From assembly GCA_022448705.1 (NCBI GenBank), contig JAKUUF010000046.1, positions 1-10,450 of the forward strand: a DNA stretch of 10,450 nucleotides, read 5' to 3'. Below, in pieces: positions 1 to 7,205 of the stretch (within the stretch, counting starts at the first letter, position 1; each line of letters opens with the position of its first letter). This DNA is from SAR324 cluster bacterium. Lineage in GTDB: Bacteria; SAR324; NAC60-12. Both the position numbers and the translations under genes were made by a program. Under the pieces are notes generated by a model. It saw only the letters and a list, made by a program, of their open reading frames with translations, was not told the DNA's origin and made no database searches.

Positions 1-1
1 G

Positions 2-259
2 GGAACCGGGACTCCGGTGGTAGGCGGTTTGAGTACCACCCAGGTTTTGCCGATACTTCAATCCCTTGGGGATCTGAATTTGATTGGAATGGATATTGTT
101 GAGGTTGCGCCAGTTTACGACCATGCGGAAATTACTGCTTTGGCAGCGGCAACACTTGGTTATAATTACCTCTGCCTGCTTGCGCAAATGAAGGGGGCGA
201 AGGCAGAGCATATCGGTACCAGTCTTGATGAAACTCCCAGCGGATCTGCAGCTGGCTGA
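2..259 (+). CDS. speB: Agmatinase (ureohydrolase family), C-terminal fragment
   Basis: Cut by the left edge of the window; the reading frame is open from base 2, so the true start lies outside. The visible 85 residues begin GTGTPVVGGLS and continue with DIVEVAPVYDHAEITALAAA. This is the characteristic end of the arginase/agmatinase fold: the GTGTP.VGGL segment follows the last metal-binding Asp pair (not in the window), and the [DE]VVEV.P.YD segment closes the active site. Agmatinases hydrolyse agmatine to putrescine and urea in the cytoplasm, in polyamine synthesis or nitrogen scavenging. The GTGTP and YDHAEITA wording fits bacterial agmatinases better than arginases. Guanidinobutyrase or another guanidino hydrolase of the same family cannot be excluded without the N-terminal half. 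A GTG at 17 is internal and should not be read as the start. The gene converges on folP. Confidence 0.88.
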   Translation, partial: GTGTPVVGGLSTTQVLPILQSLGDLNLIGMDIVEVAPVYDHAEITALAAATLGYNYLCLLAQMKGAKAEHIGTSLDETPSGSAAG

Positions 260-334
260 TTACTTCAAGGAATAAATCAGCAGATTTTGGACAATGCTAT
301 TGGGAAACCCTAGGTTGTCTAGAAAGAAAATTTC

Positions 335-353
335 TTCTCAAACTGATTGAGAA
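335..353. terminator. Possible stem-loop terminator between convergent speB and folP
   Basis: A perfect 7-bp inverted repeat, TTCTCAA (335-341) and TTGAGAA (347-353), encloses a 5-nt loop. It sits in the 133-bp gap between the two converging genes and can be extended to about ten pairs if three bases are bulged. The arms are AT-rich. No true U-tract follows on the + strand. On the minus strand the stem is followed by a moderately U-rich stretch, so it would serve folP better than speB. Confidence 0.35.
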
Positions 354-392
354 ATTCATTAATCATTAATTTGCTTACAGCACTCTATAAAA

Positions 393-1280
393 CTAAGTGG
401 CAGCAGTTTTTTTCATTGCCTCAAAAGTGTCAATAAGCAAACGTCCCTGTTCCACCTCATGAAAACGCAGAACCGAAACACCCTGCCAGAGGGCAATGCT
501 GGAAACCAGCGCGCAGGGAAAATCCCTTTCAGAAAAATTTAAACTGCGACCACTTGAAACTTCTGCAAGGAATGACTTTCTTGAAGGTCCAAGAAGCAGG
601 GGTAAATCAAATTCATGAAGTTCAGAAATCCTGCGTATGACCTCAAAACTGTGTTTTGCATTTCCACTGATGAAATAACCCATTCCCGGGTCAATTACAA
701 TCTGGCTTTTTTGAATTCCATTTGACTCTGTATATTCAAGCCGCTCCCTGAAAAATGAGATGATAGTGTGCATTACATCCCGGTATTCAGTATGATTTTT
801 TGTTGTGCGTGGAGTTGAGTCCTTGGAGTACATCAGGATCACCGGGACCTGGTATTCAGCAATCACTCCAGCCATTTCCTTATCAGCACGGAGAGCACTC
901 ACATCATTCACCGCATCTGCTCCTGCATCCAGTGACTGGCGTGCAACCTCGGCCTTCCAGGTGTCCACAGAAATCCAGATATCACTTTCAGAACGAACTT
1001 CCTTTATAAGCGGAATCACCCGCCGTAGTTCTTCCTCCAACGGCACTTCTGTACTGCCAGGCCCAGAAGACTCTCCACCGATATCAAGCCAGTCAGCACC
1101 ATCAGCAATTATTTTCCTGGCCTCAGACAAAGCATCATCATATTCAAAAAAGCTGGAATCCTCTGAAAATGAATCCGGTGTTGTGTTGAGTATTCCCATC
1201 AGGATTGGTCGGGATAGTTTTAAAGTTTTTTCTCCGGAAACCAGTGTGCGTGAGGGCAATTCAAAAAGCGTATAAGCCAT
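393..1280 (-). CDS. folP: Dihydropteroate synthase (variant substrate loop)
   Basis: Dihydropteroate synthase condenses p-aminobenzoate with dihydropterin pyrophosphate in cytoplasmic folate synthesis and is the sulfonamide target. Its 295 residues are near the usual length. The TIM-barrel motifs appear in order: MGILNTTPDSFS at 28-39 (Asn32), DIGGES at 66-71, SVDTWKAEVA at 104-113 (Asp106), NDVSAL at 125-130 (Asn125), DPGMGY at 197-202 (Asp197), GPSRKSF at 231-237 (Arg234, Lys235) and LRFHEV at 271-276 (Arg272, His274). These match the pterin- and phosphate-binding residues of the E. coli enzyme. The loop usually read STRPG is SSGPGS (71-76), so the Thr-Arg pair is replaced by Ser-Gly. LMHM is LMYSKD (149-154), and the Gly-Lys usual after DPG.GF is missing. 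The start is ATG at 1280, with no Shine-Dalgarno sequence. No other folate gene is adjacent. The fold is sure; p-aminobenzoate specificity is less so. Confidence 0.92.
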   Translation of the reverse strand: MAYTLFELPSRTLVSGEKTLKLSRPILMGILNTTPDSFSEDSSFFEYDDALSEARKIIADGADWLDIGGESSGPGSTEVPLEEELRRVIPLIKEVRSESDIWISVDTWKAEVARQSLDAGADAVNDVSALRADKEMAGVIAEYQVPVILMYSKDSTPRTTKNHTEYRDVMHTIISFFRERLEYTESNGIQKSQIVIDPGMGYFISGNAKHSFEVIRRISELHEFDLPLLLGPSRKSFLAEVSSGRSLNFSERDFPCALVSSIALWQGVSVLRFHEVEQGRLLIDTFEAMKKTAAT

Positions 1281-1318
1281 AGTTCTTTATTGGGTTTATT
1301 TGCCATATTTCTTAAAAA

Positions 1319-2275
1319 ATGTTACTCCATTACAGTGCCAGTTTCCAAAAAAACTCAACTCAAAAAATTAATATACAGATGCTTACTTCCGGACCTGGTA
1401 AATTTCTTGCCCCAACTTCTTTAGGAGCGGGATACGCGGTCGCCAAAATGCTTTCGCTGCGTGCGGTGGATGCAGAACTGGCAATTGCCCAGGATTTTTT
1501 TTACCAGTTCCTGGCTGGAGTTCTGCTGGGATTCGCGCTGCGTCCTGTGGCAAATATGATATACTGGAAACGCTCAAGCTCAATAATCGTTTTCTCTACA
1601 TTTTTAATTGCACTTGGTCCGCTTGGGCAGACCTTCAGGCATTTGCTATGGGGAACACCATTAAATGATGCTTTCTGGTCACAAATTATTCCGGAAGTAA
1701 TTGCGGCAATTTTCGTGGGCATGATGGTGACTTTTCTGCTCCCCAGCAGCCAGCAGGTCATTGGTCCGGGATTTCTCTGGCGAAGACTTAAGCAGGAGAT
1801 TAATATTCCTGGAACAGTCAAGGTGCTGGGATGCGGATTTACCTACATGCTGTTGTTTATTATTTTTCAGATCACATTTGATGAAAGTTATGCCGCCCCA
1901 TTCTGGTCAGATCGTTTGCAGGAACTTTTGTACCTGCCGCCGCTTTCTCCGCACTTAAAAGTTCTGCTATTGTGGGGGCAGGGCATTTTTAATACCTTGA
2001 TGCTGCTGCCTTTTTTCCTGTTTTTTTTTCGTGAGAAAGTTGAACTGACTGTTGTGCTTGGTTCTCTGACATTTGTGGTAGCTGACTTTGCTCCGGCATT
2101 TGCCAATATTCAGAGAATAGAACCGCTACTGCTGCTTGATCAGGTATTTGTCGGTTTCTGCCTTCAGTTCCTGTTTGTTGCCACAGCAGTATTTTGTTTT
2201 GGACGAAATCAGCAAAAGCAGCAGGCGAATAATTTTTCTGAGAAACCACATTCAAAACAAAAAACAAACAAATAA
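1319..2275 (+). CDS. Unrecognised polytopic membrane protein, about seven helices
   Basis: I do not recognise a family. The 318-residue product has about seven hydrophobic stretches: residues 60-82, 88-106, 122-141, 166-187, 213-237, 243-262 and 273-294. A hydrophilic, Gln/Lys-rich tail runs from 296 to 318. Acidic residues fall within or at the edge of helices (Glu126, Asp256), and a basic patch (WRRLK, 154-158) lies between helices 3 and 4, probably on the cytoplasmic side. There is no signal peptide or known catalytic motif. The start is uncertain. ATG 1319 is the longest option, but the first 20 residues look unlike a membrane-protein N-terminus; ATG 1379 (Met21) and ATG 1448 (Met44) are alternatives, and none has a Shine-Dalgarno sequence. 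The stop lies 3 nt before the aminotransferase start, so the two are probably co-transcribed and translationally coupled. Poly-T runs of 8 (1495-1502) and 9 (2021-2029) encode Phe codons. Confidence 0.75.
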   Translation: MLLHYSASFQKNSTQKINIQMLTSGPGKFLAPTSLGAGYAVAKMLSLRAVDAELAIAQDFFYQFLAGVLLGFALRPVANMIYWKRSSSIIVFSTFLIALGPLGQTFRHLLWGTPLNDAFWSQIIPEVIAAIFVGMMVTFLLPSSQQVIGPGFLWRRLKQEINIPGTVKVLGCGFTYMLLFIIFQITFDESYAAPFWSDRLQELLYLPPLSPHLKVLLLWGQGIFNTLMLLPFFLFFFREKVELTVVLGSLTFVVADFAPAFANIQRIEPLLLLDQVFVGFCLQFLFVATAVFCFGRNQQKQQANNFSEKPHSKQKTNK

Positions 2276-2278
2276 TAA

Positions 2279-3577
2279 ATGAATTTATTCGCAGAACGTA
2301 ATTCCCGTATTGATTCAGAAAATGCCTTCAAAGTAGGTCCTCATATTGTACGTGTAGAACAGCAGAATGGGGAAGTCATCAAGCTGAATCTTGGTGAGCC
2401 TGATTTTGCAGTCCCCAGCCATATCAAGGATGAAATCAAGCGGCAGCTGGACCTGGACAATACAAAATACTGTGATCCAAAAGGTTTGCTTTCCCTGCGT
2501 GAGGCAATCTGCAGCCAGATCAACCAGACTAGAGGATTACAAACAAGTCCGGAACATATAGTTGTTTTTCCGGGAGGGAAGCCTCCGATTGGACTTGCGC
2601 AGCAGGTCTACTGCGAACCGGGAGACGAGGTAATTTATCCTAGTCCCGGATTCCCGATTTACGAATTGTTCATCAGATATGTTGGCGCAGTTCCTGTTCC
2701 GCTGCATCTTGAAGAAACTGCCAACTTTACTTTTTCTCCGGACGAGCTGGCAGCAAAAATAACTCCAAAAACAAAGCTGATCTATCTCAACTTCCCTTCC
2801 AATCCAACCGGAGCAGTTGTGACTGGTAGGCAGCTGGAAGAATATGCAGAAGTCATTCTTGAACACTGCCGACCGGACATGCGTGTTTTTTCAGATGAAA
2901 TATATGAAAACATAATTTTTGACGGACAGCAGCATTATTCAATTTCGTCAGTTAAGGACATGGCAGGAAAAACAATTATTGCCAGCGGTTTCTCTAAAAC
3001 CTATTCCTGGACAGGTGGGAGAATCGGCTATGCTGTTTTTCCAACTGTTGAAGAAGCAGACATTTTTAAAAAACTGAACATCAATTATTTCTCATGCGTG
3101 CCGCCTTACAATCAGGAAGCTGCCAGGGAAGCTCTGGAAAATCCATTGTCAAAACAGGCAGTGCAAAAGATGGTGGATACTTTTGAATCGCGCAGAAATT
3201 TGATCTGGAGTCAAATCAGCAAAATTCCGGGGATCAGCTGTCAGAAACCCGGGGGTGCATTTTACCTTTTTCCAAATATTTCTGCCGTCTGCGAAAATCT
3301 TGATCTGATAAATAAGCATCAGCGCCTTTCTCCGGAAGAACAGAGTTCGCCGGCAAACCTTTTTCAAATGTTCTCGCTGTACGAACATCAGGTGGCCGTA
3401 CTGGATCGCAATTCTTTTGGTCAAATAGGCGCAGACGGGAGACACTTCCTCCGCCTTTCAATTGCCGCAGAACAGTCCGTGCTGGAAGAAGGAGTCCGGC
3501 GCATAAAAGCAGCAGCGGGAGACGTTTCCGGACTGGATAAATTTTTGAAAAAGCGTCCTGACCTGAATCTTTTTTAA
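2279..3577 (+). CDS. PLP-dependent aminotransferase, class I/II (fold type I)
   Basis: The 432-residue protein has the standard landmarks of COG0436-type aminotransferases. These are LNLGEPDFAVPSHI near the N-terminus, a Gly-rich phosphate-binding segment (VVFPGGKPPIG), CEPGDEVIYPSPGFPIYE, SNPTG with Asn175, FSDEIYE with Asp206 (pyridine nitrogen) and Tyr209, SGFSKTYSWTGGRIGY with Schiff-base Lys240, and a late carboxylate-binding Arg392 in HFLRLSIA. The Trp common in the SK..AMTGWRLGY motif is Gly here. It should transfer amino groups between an amino acid and a 2-oxo acid in the cytoplasm. Relatives include aspartate, alanine and aromatic aminotransferases, and the substrate cannot be read from these motifs. 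ATG 2279 begins 3 nt after the membrane protein's stop with no Shine-Dalgarno sequence, which favours translational coupling. An alternative role in a pathway with that membrane protein is possible but unsupported. Confidence 0.93.
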   Translation: MNLFAERNSRIDSENAFKVGPHIVRVEQQNGEVIKLNLGEPDFAVPSHIKDEIKRQLDLDNTKYCDPKGLLSLREAICSQINQTRGLQTSPEHIVVFPGGKPPIGLAQQVYCEPGDEVIYPSPGFPIYELFIRYVGAVPVPLHLEETANFTFSPDELAAKITPKTKLIYLNFPSNPTGAVVTGRQLEEYAEVILEHCRPDMRVFSDEIYENIIFDGQQHYSISSVKDMAGKTIIASGFSKTYSWTGGRIGYAVFPTVEEADIFKKLNINYFSCVPPYNQEAAREALENPLSKQAVQKMVDTFESRRNLIWSQISKIPGISCQKPGGAFYLFPNISAVCENLDLINKHQRLSPEEQSSPANLFQMFSLYEHQVAVLDRNSFGQIGADGRHFLRLSIAAEQSVLEEGVRRIKAAAGDVSGLDKFLKKRPDLNLF

Positions 3578-3715
3578 ACTTACACACCAGATTACAAAGG
3601 TAAAGGTGAACTTGATATTTACGACATTTTTAGTAAAAAAAATTTAAACTGATTCAGTGGTAACGTACTCTTTAAATAATAATTTTTTCATCATAAACTT
3701 TTCAAAATTGTTTTC

Positions 3716-3719
3716 AGGA
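3716..3719 (+). promoter_or_regulatory. Ribosome binding site of sthA
   Basis: AGGA lies 5 nt before ATG 3725. It is the only convincing Shine-Dalgarno sequence before any start in the window and supports this start for sthA. The 147-bp spacer upstream (3578-3724) is AT-rich. I see no clear -35/-10 pair and no strong terminator for the aminotransferase in it. Confidence 0.6.
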
Positions 3720-3724
3720 TAATT

Positions 3725-5134
3725 ATGCAGGAAACACTTCATTACGATATCGTGGTAATCGGCTCTGGTCCTGCAGGAGAAAAAGCGGCAATGCAGGCCA
3801 GCAAACTCAAAAAACAGGTGGCCCTGATTGAGAAGCTTCCCCGTCTCGGTGGAGCCTCACTCCATACCGGAACAGTTCCCTCAAAATCCCTGCGTGAAAC
3901 AGTGATTCACCTTGCGTTGCTGCGCCAGCAGACTCACGGAATTGATATTAATTTTAAAGAAAATCTGACCACTAAGGAGTTGATGTATCGCAAGGGAATG
4001 GTTATACAGGACCAGGAAAGTTCATTGCGCCGCAACTTTGAAAAAAACCATATTACTGTTTTCGAAGGGTCACCTCGATTTCTATCACCTACAAGCATTG
4101 AAATACATCCTGCGGATGAAACTGAGAAATATGAAATCACAACAGATTACACAATCATCGCCACAGGTTCTTCCCCACGCAGGCCGAAATGGGCACCTTT
4201 TGACAATGAATGCGTTTTTGATTCAGATACCATCCTTGAAATAAAACATCTGCCCAAAAAAGTAACCATAATTGGTGCCGGAGTAATCGGCTGTGAATAT
4301 GCCTCTATTTTTTCAAAAATGGGCATCCGGGTGAACCTGATAGCACGTAACCGAAACATTCTTCCCTTTGTTGACAATCAGATTGTTCAGAATTTGATGT
4401 ACCAGATGCGTAATCAACGCGTTACCTTGCGACTGGGAGAAAATGTGGAGGATATTGAAAAAATAAATTCTGAAGAAGTGCATGTAAAACTTGAAAGCAG
4501 GAAAATTCTCCCATGCTCAACCGTTATGGTTGCGGCAGGAAGATTTGCAAATTCTGGAGGAATGAACCTGGAAAAGGTGGGTATTGAGCTTGGAAGCAAC
4601 GGCCTGATAAAAACTAATGCTAATTTTCAGACAGCCCAGCCAAATATATATGCTGTAGGTGATGTAATCGGATTCCCCGGACTTGCTTCAACCTCGATGA
4701 CACAGGCGCGCATTGCCGTGCTGCATGCTTTTGGTCAGCTTGAATCTGAGAAAATGCCAAGGGACCTGCCGCTTGGAATCTGGACAATTCCGGCTGTTTC
4801 AATGGTGGGTAAGACTGAAGAGGAATTAACTGATGCCCGCATTCCCTATGAAATCGGTATTGCACACTTTAAGGAGCTCTCCCGCGCCCATATCATGGCT
4901 GAGGAGGAGGGCATTCTGAAACTTCTGTTTGATCCGGAAACATTAAAAATTTTGGGTATCCATATCATCGGTCCGTATGCTGCGGAAATGATTCATCTCG
5001 GTCATTCTGTGATGTACTACGAGGGAACCATTAATTACTTCATGAACACTGTCTTTAATTCACCCACGCTTGATGAAGCCTATCGAGTTGCCGCCTTTAA
5101 TGGAATGAACCGCCTTGATCACGAATCTCTCTAA
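3725..5134 (+). CDS. sthA: Soluble (Si-specific) NAD(P)+ transhydrogenase
   Basis: SthA is a cytoplasmic FAD flavoprotein that moves hydride between NADPH and NAD+, usually draining excess NADPH. At 469 residues it is the normal length. The FAD-binding GSGPAG sits at 13-18 with Glu36 as ribose ligand. The NAD(P) domain carries GAGVIG at 184-189, then CEYASIF as in E. coli SthA. The second FAD motif is YAVGDVIGFPGLAS with Asp313. The C-terminal dimerisation domain ends FNSPTLDEAYRVAAFNGMNRL, nearly identical to SthA and lacking the His-Pro-Thr of disulfide reductases. The segment holding the redox disulfide in lipoamide dehydrogenases is GGASLHTGTVPSK (42-54): both Cys positions are replaced (Ser45, Thr50). 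That excludes lipoamide dehydrogenase, glutathione reductase and mercuric reductase. E. coli SthA keeps the first Cys. The gene stands alone and converges on the lyase at 5215. Confidence 0.95.
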   Translation: MQETLHYDIVVIGSGPAGEKAAMQASKLKKQVALIEKLPRLGGASLHTGTVPSKSLRETVIHLALLRQQTHGIDINFKENLTTKELMYRKGMVIQDQESSLRRNFEKNHITVFEGSPRFLSPTSIEIHPADETEKYEITTDYTIIATGSSPRRPKWAPFDNECVFDSDTILEIKHLPKKVTIIGAGVIGCEYASIFSKMGIRVNLIARNRNILPFVDNQIVQNLMYQMRNQRVTLRLGENVEDIEKINSEEVHVKLESRKILPCSTVMVAAGRFANSGGMNLEKVGIELGSNGLIKTNANFQTAQPNIYAVGDVIGFPGLASTSMTQARIAVLHAFGQLESEKMPRDLPLGIWTIPAVSMVGKTEEELTDARIPYEIGIAHFKELSRAHIMAEEEGILKLLFDPETLKILGIHIIGPYAAEMIHLGHSVMYYEGTINYFMNTVFNSPTLDEAYRVAAFNGMNRLDHESL

Positions 5135-5141
5135 ACCTGCA

Positions 5142-5222
5142 TAAACAAACTTAAGCAGTATTATAAATGCGCATAAGCGCAAAGCTGTTCTGTTTAATAC
5201 GAAAATTAAACAAATTAAGCAG
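5142..5222. repeat. Imperfect short direct repeat and small hairpin in the sthA/lyase convergent gap
   Basis: TAAACAAACTTAAGCAG (5142-5158) recurs as TAAACAAATTAAGCAG (5207-5222), differing by one deleted base. The copies flank the 80-bp gap between the converging genes, and the second runs into the lyase stop codon. Between them lies a 5-bp hairpin, TGCGC-ATAA-GCGCA (5168-5181), the only GC-rich inverted repeat in the gap, without a U-tract. Neither element is strong enough to call a terminator or a mobile-element scar. Confidence 0.3.
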
Positions 5223-6213
5223 CTAAAATATTTCGGTAGGCAAATAAAGCTGCGGAGCCGCCGGTGTGAAGGAAGACTACATTTTCACCTTTACTGAAAT
5301 GTCCCTTTCGTACAAGATCTATCAGTCCAGCCATCCCTTTTCCAGAATAGACGGGATCCAGCAGGATACCTTCCTCACGGGCCAGCAGCTGCACAGCTTC
5401 AATCATTCCCTCGGTAGGTTTTCCGTACCCTGGTCCGACATAATCTCCGTTGGCAACAACAGCGTCTCGATTAACACTTCCGGATATTTCTAGGAATTCA
5501 GTTGTTCTCTGGACAAGATCAAAAACCTTTTCCTCCTGAGCCTTTTTTTCAACACCCACGCATATGCCCAGCACCGGTATTCCGCTTCTTGTTCCTTCCA
5601 TCCCTGAGACAAGCCCGGCCTGTGTGCCAGCACTTCCGGTTGCAGTGACCAGGTGATCTGCCTTCAAACCACGATCGTTTAGCTGACCTACCAGTTCCAT
5701 AGCGCAGTTCACATATCCCAGTGCACCTGTTGGGTTTGAGCCTCCACCGGGAATAATATATGGGATTCCACCGTTTTTTTGGATTTCTTCAGCACTTTCT
5801 TCGAGTGCCGCATCCATGTCAGTTCCGGCTGGAACTGTTTTAATTGATGCTCCAAAGAGTCTGTCAAGCAAAACATTGCCGTTTTCCAGATATTCAGGAT
5901 CTTCACTTCCTGTCCGGTGTTCCAGAATTATTTCACAGCGTAATCCAATTCTGGCGCATATTGCAGCAGTTTGCCGCACGTGGTTTGACTGTGTTGCGCC
6001 CTGCGTTATGACGGTGTCGGCATTTTTCTGCAAAGCCTCTCCAATCAGGAATTCAAGTTTACGTGTTTTGTTTCCACCTGTGGCAAGACCTGTACAATCG
6101 TCACGTTTAATATAAATCTGAGGTCCTCCAAGCAGCTTACTAAGATTTTCTAGCGGTTCAATCGGAGTCGGCAGATGGGCAAAGTGAAGACGGGGGAATC
6201 GTGAAATGTGCAT
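5215..6213 (-). CDS. PLP-dependent D-cysteine desulfhydrase / L-cysteate sulfo-lyase family
   Basis: This 332-residue fold-type-II PLP enzyme belongs to the D-cysteine desulfhydrase / ACC deaminase family. Schiff-base Lys49 lies in TGGNKTRKLEFL (45-56), followed by QGATQSNHVRQTAA (71-84) with the Ser76-Asn77-His78 stretch. The PLP phosphate loop is ATGSAGTQAG (191-200), and the C-terminus has DPVYSGKGMAGLIDL and HTGGSAALFAY. D-cysteine desulfhydrase gives pyruvate, H2S and ammonia. Its paralogue L-cysteate sulfo-lyase (CuyA) gives pyruvate, sulfite and ammonia. As I recall them, E. coli DcyD reads KRDDVTPMAMGGNK and ITAGAIQSNH, whereas this protein reads KRDDCTGLATGGNK and ITQGATQSNH, which I associate with CuyA-like sequences from marine bacteria. 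No sulfite exporter or oxidase gene is visible nearby. ATG 6213 has no Shine-Dalgarno sequence. The family is secure; the substrate is inferred. Confidence 0.92.
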   Translation of the reverse strand: MHISRFPRLHFAHLPTPIEPLENLSKLLGGPQIYIKRDDCTGLATGGNKTRKLEFLIGEALQKNADTVITQGATQSNHVRQTAAICARIGLRCEIILEHRTGSEDPEYLENGNVLLDRLFGASIKTVPAGTDMDAALEESAEEIQKNGGIPYIIPGGGSNPTGALGYVNCAMELVGQLNDRGLKADHLVTATGSAGTQAGLVSGMEGTRSGIPVLGICVGVEKKAQEEKVFDLVQRTTEFLEISGSVNRDAVVANGDYVGPGYGKPTEGMIEAVQLLAREEGILLDPVYSGKGMAGLIDLVRKGHFSKGENVVFLHTGGSAALFAYRNILAA

Positions 6214-6295
6214 AGTTTTTTTCGTAAATTGAGTTTAAAAATTAAATATGCTTTGAATGAAAAAACAGACTGTGATGCATAATTTGTTCTGCAGT

Positions 6296-6362
6296 TAAAA
6301 AGGGACCGAAACAGTGAATTTCTCACCAGACATTTTTATGATGATTCTCACTTAATGTCCCT
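6296..6362 (-). terminator. Candidate intrinsic terminator after the hisN-like gene
   Basis: Read on the minus strand, AGGGAC (complement of 6357-6362) begins 8 nt past the phosphatase coding region. It pairs with GTCCCT (complement of 6301-6306), and an inner AGTGA/TCACT pair (6347-6351 with 6313-6317) lies inside it. The outer arm runs straight into a U-tract (complement of 6297-6301). The internal loops are large and a competing small hairpin (GTGA/TCAC) exists, so folding is uncertain. If real, it ends the carboxylase / AI-2E / phosphatase transcript and leaves the lyase at 6213 needing its own promoter in the AT-rich 6214-6295. Confidence 0.4.
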
Positions 6363-6369
6363 GCAGCAT

Positions 6370-7158
6370 CTACTCTTTCAGCAGGCTTATGGTCTGCCTG
6401 TGCAATTCCTCCGACGAGGCTGCAACAACACATCCATCCCAGTTGGTGTCAAATGCAGTGCTGCCCTGCCAGTCACTGATAATTCCTCCTGCAGACTCAA
6501 TTACCGGTACAAGAGCCATCAAATCGTATATTTTCATATCAGCTTCGATTACCAAATCAATGTATCCTGAGGCAAGCAGTCCGTAGCTGTAGCAATCACC
6601 GCCAAAACGAGGCAGCTTTACCTGTGAGGAAACGCGGTCATATAACGGTTTTTGCGAACTGTTGAACATTTTTGGGTCGGCACTGTATAGAATTGCCTGC
6701 CCAATGTTTTTCTTTCCAGAAACTTTACAGACAACTTTTTTCTGATCAACATCAGAGGAATAGAAAAAACATTCTTCGCCACTTGCAGAAAACCACCGTT
6801 CATGCAAGATCGGCATATCAATAATACCGAGCTGGGGGACATCATTTTCAAGCAGAGAAATCAATGTGCCAAATATAGGCATTCCAGACACAAAACTTCT
6901 TGTTCCGTCTATGGGGTCTATCACCCATTTCCATCTACTGCCGGTGTTTTGAAAACCGTGCTCTTCCCCCAGAATATCATGTGAAGGATATTTATCATTG
7001 ATCATCTCACGTATCACAGTTTCAGCAAGACGGTCCGCAACCGTTACCGGACTATTATCCGCTTTATCCTCAACATTTAAATCTGCACGAAAATATTTTC
7101 GGATTAAACTTCCGGATGCGTCGGCCAAATCAAGTGCAAATTGCTCGAATTCAGACAT
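6370..7158 (-). CDS. hisN: Inositol monophosphatase-fold phosphatase, histidinol-phosphatase (HisN) type
   Basis: This 262-residue protein has the complete metal site of the inositol monophosphatase family: Glu65/Glu66 in ILGEEHG, Asp81 and Asp84 in WVIDPIDGTRSF (78-89), and Asp212 in YDLMALVPVIESAGG. Three features favour the HisN subgroup (histidinol phosphate to histidinol, histidine synthesis) over true inositol phosphatases: IDGTRSFVSG.P.FGTLISLL, the block GGDCYSYGLLASGYIDLVIEA (186-206), and D.MALVPVIE. It is a Mg2+-dependent cytoplasmic enzyme. No other his gene is in the window, so the link to histidine synthesis rests on subfamily resemblance; 3'-phosphoadenosine 5'-phosphate or sugar phosphatases of the same fold are alternatives. 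ATG 7158 lies 47 nt after the AI-2E-family gene on the same strand, suggesting co-transcription. There is no Shine-Dalgarno sequence. Confidence 0.9.
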   Translation of the reverse strand: MSEFEQFALDLADASGSLIRKYFRADLNVEDKADNSPVTVADRLAETVIREMINDKYPSHDILGEEHGFQNTGSRWKWVIDPIDGTRSFVSGMPIFGTLISLLENDVPQLGIIDMPILHERWFSASGEECFFYSSDVDQKKVVCKVSGKKNIGQAILYSADPKMFNSSQKPLYDRVSSQVKLPRFGGDCYSYGLLASGYIDLVIEADMKIYDLMALVPVIESAGGIISDWQGSTAFDTNWDGCVVAASSEELHRQTISLLKE

Positions 7159-7205
7159 CTGGATATTGAGTGAAGGAAGATGTTCAGTGGAATCGTTCAG
7201 GTAAG

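Noticed and set aside
805..1275. 156-codon open frame antisense to folP, and a smaller one at 800-1009
   Set aside because: They lie entirely within folP on the opposite strand. The translations are Ser-rich with no recognisable motif, as expected of a shadow of a real gene.
3597..3690. Promoter or terminator elements in the aminotransferase-sthA gap (TTTAC/GTAAA stem, ACTGA/TCAGT palindrome, AT-rich -10-like strings)
   Set aside because: The stems are only 5 bp, one with a 1-nt loop, and no -35/-10 pair has good match and spacing.
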